Assembly: GCA_947650365.1 (NCBI GenBank)
Contig: OX393549.1
Location: 88,530,170-88,594,169 of the forward strand
DNA from: Chamaelirium japonicum
Taxonomy: Eukaryota > Streptophyta > Magnoliopsida > Liliales > Melanthiaceae
Length of the DNA stretch: 64,000 bases
Reading direction: 5' to 3'
The translations under genes and the position numbers were made by a program. Under the pieces are notes generated by a model. That model did not search any database. It worked only from the letters and a program-made list of their open reading frames with translations, and was not told where the DNA came from. Shown in pieces: positions 1-11,320 of this stretch (positions are counted from its first letter, which is position 1; every line of letters begins with the position of its first letter).

Positions 1-667
1 GGTCACCCATCCTAGTACTGCTCTCGCCCGAGCACACTTAACTACGGAGTTCTTACGAAATCCGTAGCGGCGCACGGTTTTAAAACGCGTCTTCTATGTT
101 TGGGAGGGAAAATTATATAAGTAGCTCATGATCTCCTTCTCTCTAAGCGATGTGGGGCTAACTCGTGACCTTGTACACCTCACCTCACCTCATCCATCTT
201 GGCCTTAGGAGTCTTGGCTCTTGGCTATTGGCCTATTGGATCTTGGTCGTCATAATCCACCCCCCTTAGGGCTACACGTCCTCGTGTAGGGCTAGACCCC
301 CCCATTGCGAGGAGAACCGGCTCTGATATCATTTTGTAACATCAGCCCCAAACACACAAGATATTGTCCGTTTTGCTTGTGCCCGCACGAGAACTTCCTA
401 GGGAGGTCACCCATCCTAGTACTGCTCTCGTCCGAGCACGCTTTAACTACGGAGTTCTTACGAAATCCGTAGCGGCGTACGGTTTTAAAACACGTATTCT
501 ATGTTTGAGAGGGGAAATTATATAAGTAGCTCATGATCTCCTTCTCTCTAGGCGATGTGGAACTAACTCGTGGCCTTAACACCTCACCTCACCTCATTCA
601 TCTTGGCATCCCAGTCTCAGGAGTCTTGGCTCTTGGCTATTTGGCCTATTGGATCTTGGTTGTCACA
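1..667 (-). mobile_element. Cassandra TRIM retrotransposon, 3' LTR cut by window start
   Basis: Two copies of one LTR (1-254, incomplete at the window edge, and 335-667) flank a short internal segment of about 80 bp. Both LTRs contain sequence that is the reverse complement of plant 5S rRNA, including the pol III internal promoter part; this is the hallmark of Cassandra elements. Next to the right LTR, positions 319-331 read in reverse as TGATATCAGAGCC, a near match to the initiator-Met tRNA primer-binding site, so the right LTR is the 5' LTR and the element lies on the minus strand. A G-rich polypurine tract (reverse of about 255-268) borders the left LTR. There is no coding capacity, as expected for a TRIM. 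Target duplications cannot be checked because the left end is outside the window. Confidence 0.88.
335..667 (-). repeat. Cassandra 5' LTR
   Basis: This is the full-length LTR of about 333 bp, TG at 335-336 and CA near 664-667. The 5S-like part covers about 380-470. The second copy at 1-254 matches it closely apart from small indels. Confidence 0.85.
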
Positions 668-759
668 CAGAGACTACACGTTAGTGTTGATCCTTAAGTG
701 TCTTTAACGTTAATGAGATTTTATGTCAGGGACCTATCATATAGTCTCCCTTTTTTTTT

Positions 760-1279
760 GGAAAATTTTATTCATACCCTAAAAATCTGTAACTAACCCC
801 CGTCTCCCATCCGTTTCACAGTAACTTACACAAAAAATTTAAAATATCATTTATACCCTTATCTTATACCCCAGTTCCAACTAAAACCTAAAACATAACA
901 TTTTGGGCATCGAGTACAATTGGAAACAAATTATAGTCGAGATTTCTCCGATCGGATTCCTCCAAACGAGATCTAAGCCCTCTAGCAATGGAGAAAGAAG
1001 AGAGACATCTCTCTCTCTCTCTCTGTCTCTCTCTCTCATGGGGCTTCAACATCGGAAAGGAATGGGGTACCCTATACTCATGAGGCTTCAACATCGGCAA
1101 GGAATGGGGTATGATTAAGATGGGGCAAGCCATTTAACTGGGATGTATTCAAGGTGGGGTGTAAAAGAAAGGGTATTTTTGGGATAAAAATAAGGTATGA
1201 TCAAAGAAAAGGGGGTGTGTTTAAGATCGTTGGAAATGGGGGCTAATTACAGAGTTTTGGGGTATGAATAAAATTTCCC
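760..1279. mobile_element. Foldback MITE with long TIRs (Mutator/hAT-like)
   Basis: The left end GGAAAATTTTATTCATACCC and the right end (reverse complement GGGAAATTTTATTCATACCC) form terminal inverted repeats of about 40 bp. T-rich flanks on both sides are compatible with a target duplication but too simple to prove one. There is no coding capacity. The same TIR bounds the larger element at 1453-2560. Confidence 0.65.
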
Positions 1280-1452
1280 TTTTTTTTTTTTTATCATTCT
1301 CACTCTCCACACAACCATTTCCAAAAAAACAAAACACGTGGAAGTCAAGGGGCTCTCTCCAACATCCCGGATGCTGCGGCTGTTCACTAACAACAGCCTA
1401 TATCCAGCCTACAAACCACGCGGAGAGAGAGAGAGACGTGAGGATTTTTTAT

Positions 1453-2560
1453 GGGAAATTTTATTCATACCCCAAAAATCTGTAATTAGCCCCCGTGTCC
1501 CTAGCGTTTCTCAATAACTTACTCAACAATCCTTTAATACCAACAATGCCCTTTTTTTTATACCCCAAACCCCAAAGCCCCTGCTCAGCGTCTTTTGTAC
1601 CCCAACCCAACCCAATGTTCGTTTAAACTTAGCCCCGCCCAACCCGTCGGGTTGTGCGGGGTGGGTTCGGGTTAACCCACCCAAAGTCGGGTTGGGTTCG
1701 GGTTGGCCCGCCCAAGTTGCAGCTACGGGTGGCAATGAGTCGTGTTGTGTTGGGTTCGTGTCGTGTCTAGTTTCGTGTCGTGTCCAAAACCCCTAGACCC
1801 GGACCCGACCCGTTTAACTAATCGTGTCTAGATCCTAAACCCGTACCCGACTCGCTAATAAACAGGTAGACACGATAAGACCCGTTTACCACCCGGATCT
1901 ATTCAGTTGACCCGATCCGACCCAATCCGACTTGACCCGACCTGACCCGAAAGACCCACTGGTTTTATATATTATAGTATCGGATTGTTGGTAGACCTGA
2001 CCCGACCCGACCCGACATGACCTATTGAATACTAAACGGGTCTTCCTGGGTCTATCGTGTCCAGACCCTAAACCCGGACCCGACCCGTTTAATAAACGGG
2101 TCTATCGTGTCGACCCGTTTACGACCCGAACCCGTTTAGCCTTGACCCAGACCCGCTAACTTCGTGTCGGGTCGAGGAGAAATGATTCGGGTTGGGCTCG
2201 GATTAGCCCGCCCAAATTCGGGTTGGGTTCGGGTTGGACTCGGGTTGGGTTCATGTTGGCCCGCCCAAGTTGCAGCTCTACTTGTGCCTTCAAGTATCAG
2301 CCAACTGCATGGGGTTTATTTAAGAGTGGGGTGTATTCAAGAGTGCATATAATTGGGGTATATTTAAGGGGGTATGTGTTTGATTGGGGTATAATCAAGT
2401 TGGGGCGGGCCATTTAACTGGGGTGTATTGAAGGTGGGGTGTAAGGGGAAAGGGTATTTTTGGGATAAGAATGGGGTATGAAAAAAAAAAATGGGGTGTA
2501 TTCAAGTTTCTTGGAAATGGGGGCTAATTACAGATTTATGGGGTATGAATAATATTTCCC
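1453..2560. mobile_element. Foldback MITE, same TIR family, with target duplication
   Basis: The ends GGGAAATTTTATTCATACCC and its inverted copy at 2541-2560 form the TIRs. The flanks 1445-1452 and 2561-2568 are both TTTTTTAT, an 8-bp target duplication (8 of 9 if read as 9 bp). The body contains GGGTTGGGTTCGGG-type sequence and an inserted hAT-like MITE at 1724-2176. The superfamily is unsettled: the long TIR suggests Mutator-like, the 8-bp duplication would also suit hAT. Confidence 0.65.
1724..2176. mobile_element. hAT-like MITE copy (GGGTCGGGT family), right end decayed
   Basis: It begins TACGGGTGGCAATG and runs through dense ACCCGACCCG motifs. It is homologous, in inverted orientation, to the complete copy at 32508-32964, whose ends and target duplication are clear. 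The right TIR is not recognisable here. It sits inside the foldback element 1453-2560. Confidence 0.55.
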
Positions 2561-2774
2561 TTTTTTATTGGGATTTTTGTATACAACTCCCTAAACAATA
2601 TTTGTATTACATATAACCCTCACTCTTTAGCTTTATTTATAACCCCTTATTATTTCATATATTTAATAAAACTTAAAAAGTAAGGGGTAACCAGGTAAAT
2701 TTAGGGGGATTTTATTAAATGCCATACAATGTTGGGGGTATTCATAAACCTTAAAAAATGAGATTTTATTTATA

Positions 2775-3015
2775 GGGTTATTTTGACTTTGCTCCCAAAC
2801 TTTTCCTTTAATTAGACTTTACCGCCCAAAACTAATGATTCTGTCAGCTCACCATCTAAAAGAAAGGGTGAGCTGAGGAATGAGGAAAAGAAATAAAGTT
2901 TTGGGGATGAGTTGACGGAATAGTTAGTTTTTGGGAGGTAAAGTCTATTTAATAAAAAGATGGGATAAAGTATAATTCAAGGTAAAATTTGGGGGGGGCA
3001 AAGTCAAAATAGCCC
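2775..3015. mobile_element. Mutator-type MITE
   Basis: The TIRs are GGGTTATTTTGACTTTGC and, inverted, GGGCTATTTTGACTTTGC. The flanks 2766-2774 (TTATTTATA) and 3016-3024 (TTATCTATA) match at 8 of 9 positions, a typical Mutator-like 9-bp duplication. It ends about 185 bp upstream of the cystathionine gamma-synthase ATG, so it may lie in that gene's promoter or leader. Confidence 0.7.
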
Positions 3016-3199
3016 TTATCTATAATATCAATATTTGTTTGGGGTTTTTATGCAAAGATCCCTTGTTTCTTTCTTTAAGTTCGTCCCAGACTCCCTGAGG
3101 ACATCCTGAATTTTTTTTTCTAATTTAATTTGGCGGAGGGAAGGGAGATCTCAACTAGGGTTTTTCCACCTCCTCTTTCCGCCTCCGTCTCCTCTCAAA

Positions 3200-6100
3200 A
3201 TGGCCATCTCTTCCACGTGCTGCCACCCTCTCCCCCTCCCCAAGCTCTTCTCCTCCACCGCCTCTTTCGTCTGCCGCACCTCCGACCCCTCCGGCGGCGT
3301 CCCCCACCCTGAGAAGCCGCGCTCCTCCTCGTCCGCCACCGGCGGCCGCCTCTTCGGAGGATACCCCGGCCGCCTCGGCCTCTCCTCCGCCCTCATGCTC
3401 CGCTTTCCCCCCAATTTCGTGCGCCAGCTCAGCACCAAGGCCCGCCGCAACTGCAGCAACATCGGCGTCGCGCAGATCGTCGCCGCTTCGTGGTCCAACA
3501 ACCCGCCCTCCGTTGAAACTCCCCTCCCCGCCGCCTCCGCCGCTTCCGCGGTCGCGATCCCCGCGGCGGGGGATGCCACCGTCGTCGCCGATGTCCCCTG
3601 CGACGGCAGCAGTGTACAGTACCCACTTCCGGCTGCCGATCCCGTGGCCGCCGCCACGGCATCTCCGCTGTGGATCTCCGACGGGACCCTCTCAGTCCAT
3701 GCCGGTCTCTCCCTCGCCGCCTTCATTTTTCCATCCCAGCAGATCTTGAGATTTCTCATTGAATTCCAGTAGATCTTGCGATCTTTGTGTCTGACCATGA
3801 GGGTTTCAATGGCAGGTGAGAGAACAGGGCGCGGTATAACCACGGATGCGATCACCACCCCGGTTGTTAACACCTCCGCTTACTGGTTCAAGAACTCGGA
3901 GGAGCTGATTGATTTCAAGGTATCTATCTACTTGATTTGATCATAGTTGTTCATATGAGAGTAAAGAATTTCTGATGCGGACACTAACTATTGCAGGAGG
4001 GAAGGCATGTTAGTTTTGAGTACGGCCGATATGGAAACCCGACTACAAAGGTTTTGGAGAACAAGCTAAGGTATTTCCTGATTCTTTTGTGTGTGTTCGA
4101 TGTTGGCTTGCACCACTCATCGTCGCTGAAGGCTTAGACTCTGCTGGATCAGTAAACTAGAGACGGCCGAGTCCACCTTATTCGTGTCGTCCGGCATGTA
4201 CGCCACTGTTGCTATGCTATCCACGCTGGTTCCTCCCGGTGGGCATATGGTTACGACCACCGATTGCTACCGGAAGACTCGAATCTTCATCCAGAATGAG
4301 CTTCCTAAAATGGGGATTTCGGTAATTTTCTACGATTCATCATTTCCGATTCATGTTTGATATTCTATATATTGCTGGATGTGGGACTTTTTTCTGATTC
4401 ATGCTTAATATTCTATATTTATCCTCCATTGCTGTGGTACCCATGGTTTTTAAATTTGGCAGATACGGCTACGTACCGGTTTTTTGCCAACCGGGACCAA
4501 TAACCCCCCTGAACCGGTACCCTCCCCTGTATAGGCCGAGTTGAACTTGGTATCAGCCCGTATCGGCGGATACAGACCGGTGTCGGCTGATACACCCGAG
4601 TTCAATTCAATACCGATTTTTTTAAAAAAAAATTCTGATTTTTTTTTATAAAAAGATCAGTACCGGTTTTGGTCCGTACCAGCCGATACTAACTCGAATT
4701 GCAGGTATTTATTAGTTTGGCACCGTACAATACTGGTTCTAATACCCGCAGTTTAAACCTTGGTACCAGTGTACCACCCATAAAAGTTATATGAGGTCCT
4801 CACAGTGAAATCGATAAGCTACCGCTAAGGATGCGAAGCCCACCTCAAATGATTGGAACATGACGTGTTGGTTACGGCCGGATTCTCAACCGTATTTTCC
4901 TGTTTCATGTGTCTTACTCTTTATATAGTACATGAATTCCTCTCAAGATGCCGATTTGATTCCGATCTTTAAGATCTAGAACTTGAATCGGCATGCTTTG
5001 GGGGAGTTGGAAATTGGTATTGTGATACTAGCAGAATGGAAAGATTAGATTTTGTATTCTTTATCCATCCATGACTGCATAGGTGTTCCTTAATCTTCAA
5101 TAATTAAAAAATGTTTTATCAATCAGTCACAAATTTTATTATTTAAGTGCATAATCCTTCTAGGCATAGCTTGCTTAATCTCTTTACACTTGAATTCATC
5201 TGTTTTACCATGTTGACTAGAGCAGCAATAAGAAATGGGCCAGGATGTTCTTCCATCACTCATCTTCTTTTCAGCTTAAGTCTGATAGGTGATCTGGTAT
5301 ACATGGTTAAGCTTTCCATTTTTTCTTCCTAATCCTTCATTATCTTTGTTGTGCAGGCCACTGTCATTGATCCTGCTGATATGGATGCCCTGAGAAGTGC
5401 ATTGGATCAAAATGACGTAAGTGAATAAATTGCTCACTAGTTTCTGCTCTCTTTTTTGTATTCTTTTCTCTGCTCCCTTTTTTGCAGTGTCGCTTACACA
5501 TTGTTCTTGCGCAGGTGTCTCTTTTCTTCACGGAATCTCCAACTAATCCGTTCCTCCGGTGTGTTGATATTGAGTTAGTTTCTAAGCTTTGCCACAGCAA
5601 AGGAGCCCTGGTTTGCATAGATGGCACCTTTGCGTCACCTATTAATCAGAAGGCTTTATCTTTTGGGGCTGACATTGTTCTGCATTCTGCAACTAAGTTC
5701 ATTGCTGGTCACAATGATGTTAGTCCATCAATTACTGAATTTTTTTTTATCACTGGGTTGGTTGCACAGCTCTTCCGCCTTTTTGTAAAGGAATGACTGG
5801 CTTTAACAGGTTCTTGGAGGCTGCCTTAGTGGTCCGGAGAAGCTAATTTCCAAAATTCGGCAGTATCATCATGTTATTGGTGGTGTTCTTAATCCTGTAA
5901 GCATATCTTTTTTGTGCTGGCTTATAGACTTGTTTGTTTTATACATACCGGTTTCAGTCATGACATGTGCTATATGCATGTGGAGCAAGGCGGAGAGGCG
6001 GATTCATCATTAATATTACTCTGATCTCATACTTTTTCAAATTTTAAAGACATTTACTTTCATGGGTTATATTGTGATTTACTTACTTTGGGCAAAATGA

Positions 6101-9100
6101 AGTGCATAGCAAGATGTTACCTTTAGCAATTTCGTACTCCGATCCCACAAATTTATTTGTGGTAGTCCATTTAGTTGGATAACTCGTAAAAAGTTTGTTC
6201 CTGCATGTATATATTAAATAGTTTTTTGACACCTTGTTTTGGCATGTTTCTAGTTAGGCTAATACTTGATGCACAACCAGTGTGATGGGCATCAAACATG
6301 TCATCTTATATATTGATGGCCTTTGTATTAAGTTGTATGCTGACTCACCGCTTCTTTTTCGTCATGCCTCTATTGACTTGGTGTTTTCAGAATGCTGCAT
6401 ATCTGATCTCTCGAGGTGTGAAGACGCTAGAGATTCGTGTAGAACGTCAAAATAGTACTGCATTGAGGATGGCCCAATTTTTGGAGGAACATCCTAAGGT
6501 ATTTATGGCATTTATCGTAATTTTTTAGTCAAAAAGATGATTTTCTAGAGTGCTGCTGGTTAGTCCAAATATTATAAAAGGACCGCTGATGATACATCTT
6601 ACCCTGCCATTTTTACTTCATGAGAGGATGTTGGGACCCATAAGAAATATTCGCTGGGTAATATTAACGGTGATGGCACATCGAGCAATCGAGCAATCCA
6701 TTGTATTTTTAATAAAGAAAGCAATGAAGTAGAAGAATGAAGGCTCTCCCTCTCCAACCCTAGTCTAGCCACACAATCCTCCTAACTTTTTTTTTCTATA
6801 ATCAACTTGATTTTTTTCTCAAGATTTTCTTAAAAATATATCTGGTTTTAGCTCAATTCAAAGAAATGTACTTATGATTAGAGAACTAATGGGCACTCAT
6901 CAACAATTATGAACACTTCCTTGATTTTGTTGGAATTTAAGTTATTTAACCCTTTACGCAAGATGTTACACATAGTTTTTAACATGGTTCGAAAACTTGG
7001 CGAGTCAACTCAAAACACGGCCGAGTTACACGACTCGGCTGACTTTCGAGTTGAGTCGCTTGAAAACTCACTGTTATCATGCTAGTTCAACTGTCCAAAT
7101 AACTAATGTTGCTCAACCAAGTCGATGTGAGTTTACTTAACCGGAATAAGTGAGTTAGGAATAAAATGATATTACTTTCTATTTAAGGGTGTAAATTTCT
7201 CATACCATTCTCCAGTTATCATTGCCAAGTTAAGTGGTTAATAGAAATTTTAAAAAAGAGGAAGAAGAGTGTCATATTAAGACCGCACAAATGAAAACCA
7301 CAGATCCATAGACAAGTACCAAGACTATAGGCCTACCTAAGCACCAATTTCCCCAAGATCTCAACTGGAGGGGCAACGTTAATGAGGAGATATATTGAGT
7401 CATACCGGGTCGAGTTCTTTTTGATTTTTCGAGTTATTGGCCCGCCAACTTTTGAGTCGAATGGAGTTTTCGGGTTTTTGAACCATGGTTTTTAACCCCT
7501 ATCCTCAGAATATTTGCCTCCCATCTTTTCTTGATTGTCGTCGTTAGCTTATCTATTGCAACTTCTACCTTAAATTTCATTAAGATTAGCCATGAATTCA
7601 TTAGAATTTGCCCCACTGTTACTTGAACTTTTGTTTGAGAATTCAAACAGTTCTCTGCTGCCACAATTATGTCTTAGTTTTGACTTGATTTTATAGTTTC
7701 CTCTTCTAGGAGGGCTATATCCACGAAAGATTAATTGTTCCTCTGCCAAGCAATTGTGATTTAACTTCCAAATTTCAATTCGCATAGCTAAATGAAAACA
7801 TGATAAACATGATAAACTAGAAGTTTGTTTTGGGAAAATACCATTCGAGAAAAATTCTTCTTTTGTGTATATGATATGACAAGGAACAAAAATTTGGAAC
7901 AAAGGCTTAAAGAACATCAATTAACTAGAGAATGGGTTGATAATTTTCCTACAGTTTCACTATTCCAAGAGCCCACTTTGAGATGAGTTTTAAAATACCA
8001 GCACACAAGTTCAGAAATAATTTGTTACAAAGGCTTCGACAAACTGATCCACCTTCTGGAGATTGGGAAAAACCCTCTCAAGCATCATATCAGTGTATAT
8101 ATTTGCCTCGCATTGTTTTCTGTTTCTGATGAACCAAATATTGGATGAATTAGGGATTTTTTTTATCTTTTCTTTTTGATATTTGGGTAAGTGGATTCTA
8201 TGTTCCTAGATACTTCTACTCAAACTATTGTTATGTTGAGCAAAATTAATAGGATGTGCACATCAGTGTTCAAGCTCGAACCTCGGACTCAAAAGCCAGC
8301 CGAGTTGAGTAAACTTTGTCCAGCTCGGCCGAGTTTTACCGAGTTTTGGAACAGTGGTGTACAGCAATGCCAGTGGGCTTCAAAATTTCTTGCACATTAT
8401 ACTGTTTTTCTTCTTTACTCTGGCGTTGCAGCCGCATGTGTTTTCTTTCATTTCTTAGATGGGCTGCGTTTTGCCAGATCGTACGTGTCTATTATCCAGG
8501 CCTGCCCAGTCACCCGGAGCATCACATTGCCAAAAGACAAATGAAAGGTGGATTTGGTGGTGTGGTCAGCTTTGAGGTGGGATTTGCTTCTGCTTCATCA
8601 TGCTGCCATCACTCTCATCGCCAACCGTCGAATCTGGCATATGATTAGCCTGACCGTTTCCTGTGGATGCATTGTTTGGTGGTATAGGTAGCTGGAGATT
8701 TGAAGGCTACTATCAGGTTCATCGATTCTTTGAAGATACCCTACATTGCTCCTTCCTTTGGCGGATGCGAGAGTATTGTGGACCAGCCTGCCATCATGTC
8801 CTACTGGTTAGTACACAACCTGTCTTTATGGACCCGATGCCACATAAATATGTTGATCCCATGGAGGTCGATATGAGCAATGATCCAATAAGGCGGCCCG
8901 TTGGCGTGGCGGACGCATCAGAGTCCAAGCTGATGGTTGCGATTCGCCTGTCACCTTTTGGAATCTATACTCCTGATGTGTATGCATGATCCTAACGGTT
9001 TTGATACGTCGAGCAGGGATCTGAGCGCACCGGAGAGGGCCAAGTACGGGATCAAGGATAACCTGGTCAGGTTCAGTTTTGGGCTGGAAGGCTACGAGGA

Positions 9101-9140
9101 CCTGCAGGCGGACATCATCCAGGCCCTAGAGAAGGTTTAA
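3200..9140 (+). CDS. CGS1: Cystathionine gamma-synthase, chloroplastic
   Basis: This is the PLP enzyme that joins O-phosphohomoserine and cysteine to form cystathionine, the first committed step of methionine synthesis in plastids. Exons by splice sites and phase: 3200-3704, 3816-3919, 3997-4070, 4153-4321, 5357-5416, 5515-5718, 5810-5896, 6391-6498, 8478-8576, 8688-8806, 9017-9140. They total 1653 bp, or 550 residues, close to the usual 550-565. The N-terminus is Ser/Pro-rich and fits a transit peptide. The MTO1 region ([11 protein letters not shown], residues 82-92) lies in exon 1. Catalytic-domain landmarks are [30 protein letters not shown] and [12 protein letters not shown], whose Lys365 (codon 5695-5697) binds PLP. 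The C-terminus includes [14 protein letters not shown] and [12 protein letters not shown]. All introns are GT-AG and no frameshift was seen. Introns 4 (4322-5356) and 8 (6499-8477) each contain a MITE. Confidence 0.95.
3443..3499 (+). promoter_or_regulatory. MTO1 region: nascent-peptide translation-arrest element
   Basis: Residues 82-100 of the encoded protein contain [11 protein letters not shown] followed by IVAASWSN. In Arabidopsis CGS1 this peptide, while still in the ribosome, causes arrest at the Trp-Ser that follows and triggers mRNA decay when S-adenosylmethionine is high. Here the spacing is identical: the core starts at residue 82 and Trp-Ser is at 98-99, matching Arabidopsis 77 and 93-94. 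Feedback control of this gene is therefore likely conserved. This is inferred from identity, not shown by the sequence alone. Confidence 0.85.
4442..4762. mobile_element. MITE-like insertion in CGS intron 4 (CATGGTTT family)
   Basis: The left end CATGGTTTTTAAATTT and right end (inverted) CAAGGTTTAAACTGC form imperfect TIRs. The interior is rich in TACCGGTT and CCGATAC motifs. A GGTACC copy lies at each edge, but a clean 9-bp duplication is not visible. It resembles the better-defined copies at 6984-7487 and 41474-42051. Confidence 0.5.
6984..7487. mobile_element. Mutator-type MITE in CGS intron 8 (CATGGTTT family)
   Basis: The TIRs are ATGGTTCGAAAAC and, inverted, CATGGTTCAAAAACC. The 9-bp sequence GTTTTTAAC occurs at 6975-6983 and at 7488-7496, a perfect target duplication. 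The interior is rich in GAGTTGAGTC-like motifs. Related fragments of that interior also occur at 8260-8345 in the same intron. Confidence 0.72.
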
Positions 9141-9470
9141 AAAGTTGTTTAATTGTAAGAGGGTGGTGCGTACCGCAAACCTCTTTCCTTTCTGTCTCTG
9201 TGATCCCGGTCAGGTTATGTGTGTCTAATGTGCTGTCCCGAATCCTTGCCCTCCCGAGACTCAGGCTGTGGTGCTGCTGATGAAGCTTGGTATGGTTGTT
9301 TCTTTCTGTCAAAACAGTTTTGGTTAATGAGCCCAGGTGATATAACCCTGAGCCATGTGGTGTGTTGGTGCTGGCGGGCATGATCTGTGATTATGCTAGA
9401 CTGCAGTTTGTGTAAAGGGTGAGGCTATATACAGCAGCTCACAAAGTACCAAAGGCAGCCCTAACTTAAA
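9141..9470 (+). other. Probable 3' UTR of cystathionine gamma-synthase
   Basis: Non-coding sequence directly after the TAA stop at 9138-9140. It is T/G-rich with no transposon ends and no convincing ORF. A polyadenylation site cannot be fixed by eye. Confidence 0.45.
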
Positions 9471-10314
9471 TTTGTGAAAATACCCAACAGGTCCCTGTAT
9501 TATCGCTGCTCTTTTACTAGGGCAACACATGCCTGTTGATGCTGTCGCCAGCCATGTGCTGGTTGCTGGACATCTCGTGCCTTGTTCTTTCTCCTTGGTC
9601 CTCCACTTCTTCGTCTGCTTTCCCTCCTATTCTTCCTCTTCTGCCTCTTGGCCATTTTGGATCGAATGCACCTTTTGTGCATGGTAGGGGTGGGACTTGG
9701 GCCGGTTGAAGGGTCTGTCCATGTCCAACCCGACTTGCACAAACCTTAACCTGTGGAACATGTGGAAGCTCAACCTGTGCTTGTCTATTCTAGTTGCTCG
9801 GGTTGTTTGCCCAATTTGTAAAATAATGGGTGGGTTGTCTAATTAGAAATGCTTGTGCATATAAATAGATGAAAAAAAAAAGTAACAAAATTTTGAGTTG
9901 GATAAAAACAAAATCTTTGAATTGCATATCGAAAACATAAAGTCCAACCAATAACCTTTCATATTTCAAATGAATTTTTAGCATTCAACACAAGACACTT
10001 CCTTGGATTAAGTGTATGGGTCGGGAACGAGTTCTCCCAGATCCGAATGGGTGTATGGGTATGGGCATGGGTAAGGTCCCCCACCCAAACCAAGTCCAAG
10101 TTTGGTTGGTTTTGGAGGATTCCTCAGATCTGGGCCTTCCACAGCAGACTAATCTGCGGCGCACGCAGTTTGTCTGCCAACAGAAGTGTAAGCCGTGGAA
10201 AACATGGGAGTGTGCGGGAGCACTGAGTGGAAACAACCAGGCTCTGCATGGGCCTATTTGCCTTTTGTGGTGTATTCTAGTAGATTATATCTACTTTTTA
10301 TTGGTTATTTAGTT
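9471..10314. other. Intergenic, no gene seen
   Basis: Short ORFs only, none resembling a known protein. A hAT-like end (GGTAGGGGTGGGACTTGG near 9684) and GGGTATGGGCATGGG-rich sequence at 10014-10075 suggest decayed MITE material. Confidence 0.4.
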
Positions 10315-11075
10315 TTAGGGTTAATTAGTCCTTAATCCCTCTCTAGGTCTTTATTTAAACTAAATAATATAAATTATTAGGATATTAGCTAAAGTCCCTC
10401 CCGAAGGACACGTTTGTACATCGAGTCTTTAACCAAAAATGTTATATTTTTTTTACCCTTTAAATTACAAAATTGCCTCTACAACAAGTGTCCATTCGTT
10501 TCTCGTAAGGGTAATAGGTACCCATTCATCTTTGGCATGAGTATCGATTCGTCGATTAACACTATACATGTAGTGATCGCTACAGTGATTTCATTATACC
10601 TACTACAACGGAAACACTATAGCAAGAGTATACATTCATCTCCGGAAAAAGTATCTATTCGTCGTCAACAAAAGTACCCATTCGTCTTCAGAAAGAGTAT
10701 CCATTCGGCTAATTGATACTCTTGCTATAGTGAAATCACTGTTGCAACTACAGTGAAATCACTGTCGCAACAAGACAATTTGCTAAATTGACACTTACCA
10801 AATCGAATTGATACTCTTGCTACAGTAAAATCACTATAGCAGCTATAGTGAAATCACTGTAGCAACTGCTACATGCGCAGTGTCAACTAGCAAAAGGATA
10901 CTCTTTCTAGAGACGAACGGATACTCTTTATGTAGCACGTGAGGGGGTAAATAAGGATGAGGTACTTGCTGTAGCATGCAATGTTTGGGAGAGTCTTGGC
11001 GCAATAATGAAACATTGCATGTCCTTTAGCTAATATAGCATCTGCTAAAAGGACATAGGGCTAAGTCTCCCTTAG
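10315..11075 (+). repeat. Unknown dispersed repeat, copy A, with TACAGTGA palindromes
   Basis: About 760 bp sharing both ends and interior with an inverted copy at 33822-34596. The landmarks are TTAGGGTTAATTAG at the left, AGCTAAAGTCCCTCCCG near 10387, repeated CTACAGTGAAATCACTGTAGC palindrome-like units alternating with AAGAGTATCCATTCG, and AGCAGATGC/GCATCTGCTAAAAGGAC near the right. There is no coding capacity, and no classical TIR or target duplication was found. Confidence 0.6.
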
Positions 11076-11084
11076 TTTTATGTT

Positions 11085-11280
11085 CAAGATTGCACATCGA
11101 TTTGCCTGACTAGTAGAAACAAACCAAACCAATCCAAACTTTTCTGGTTCAGTTTGGCTTGCTTTTTTGACCATAGTATGATTTGGTACGTTCGGGTCCA
11201 TTTTCTAGAGAATTGATCGATTCGGTTTGATTCCAGTTTTCTCAAATAACCGAACCAACCTGAACCATGAACACCCCTAT
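11085..11280. mobile_element. hAT MITE remnant, one end preserved
   Basis: Sequence rich in GGTTCGGTTTG and CCAAACC motifs ends in TGAACACCCCTA, the inverted form of the hAT-type end TAGGGGTGTTCA. The left end is not recognisable. Confidence 0.4.
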
Positions 11281-11320
11281 CAAGAAGGCATTGAATTCAT
11301 GGAAAATTTACTGTTCCGTC

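Noticed and set aside
3151-3873. 240-codon open frame on the minus strand
   Set aside because: It lies opposite the GC-rich CGS exon 1 and has no family resemblance; a shadow of the real gene.
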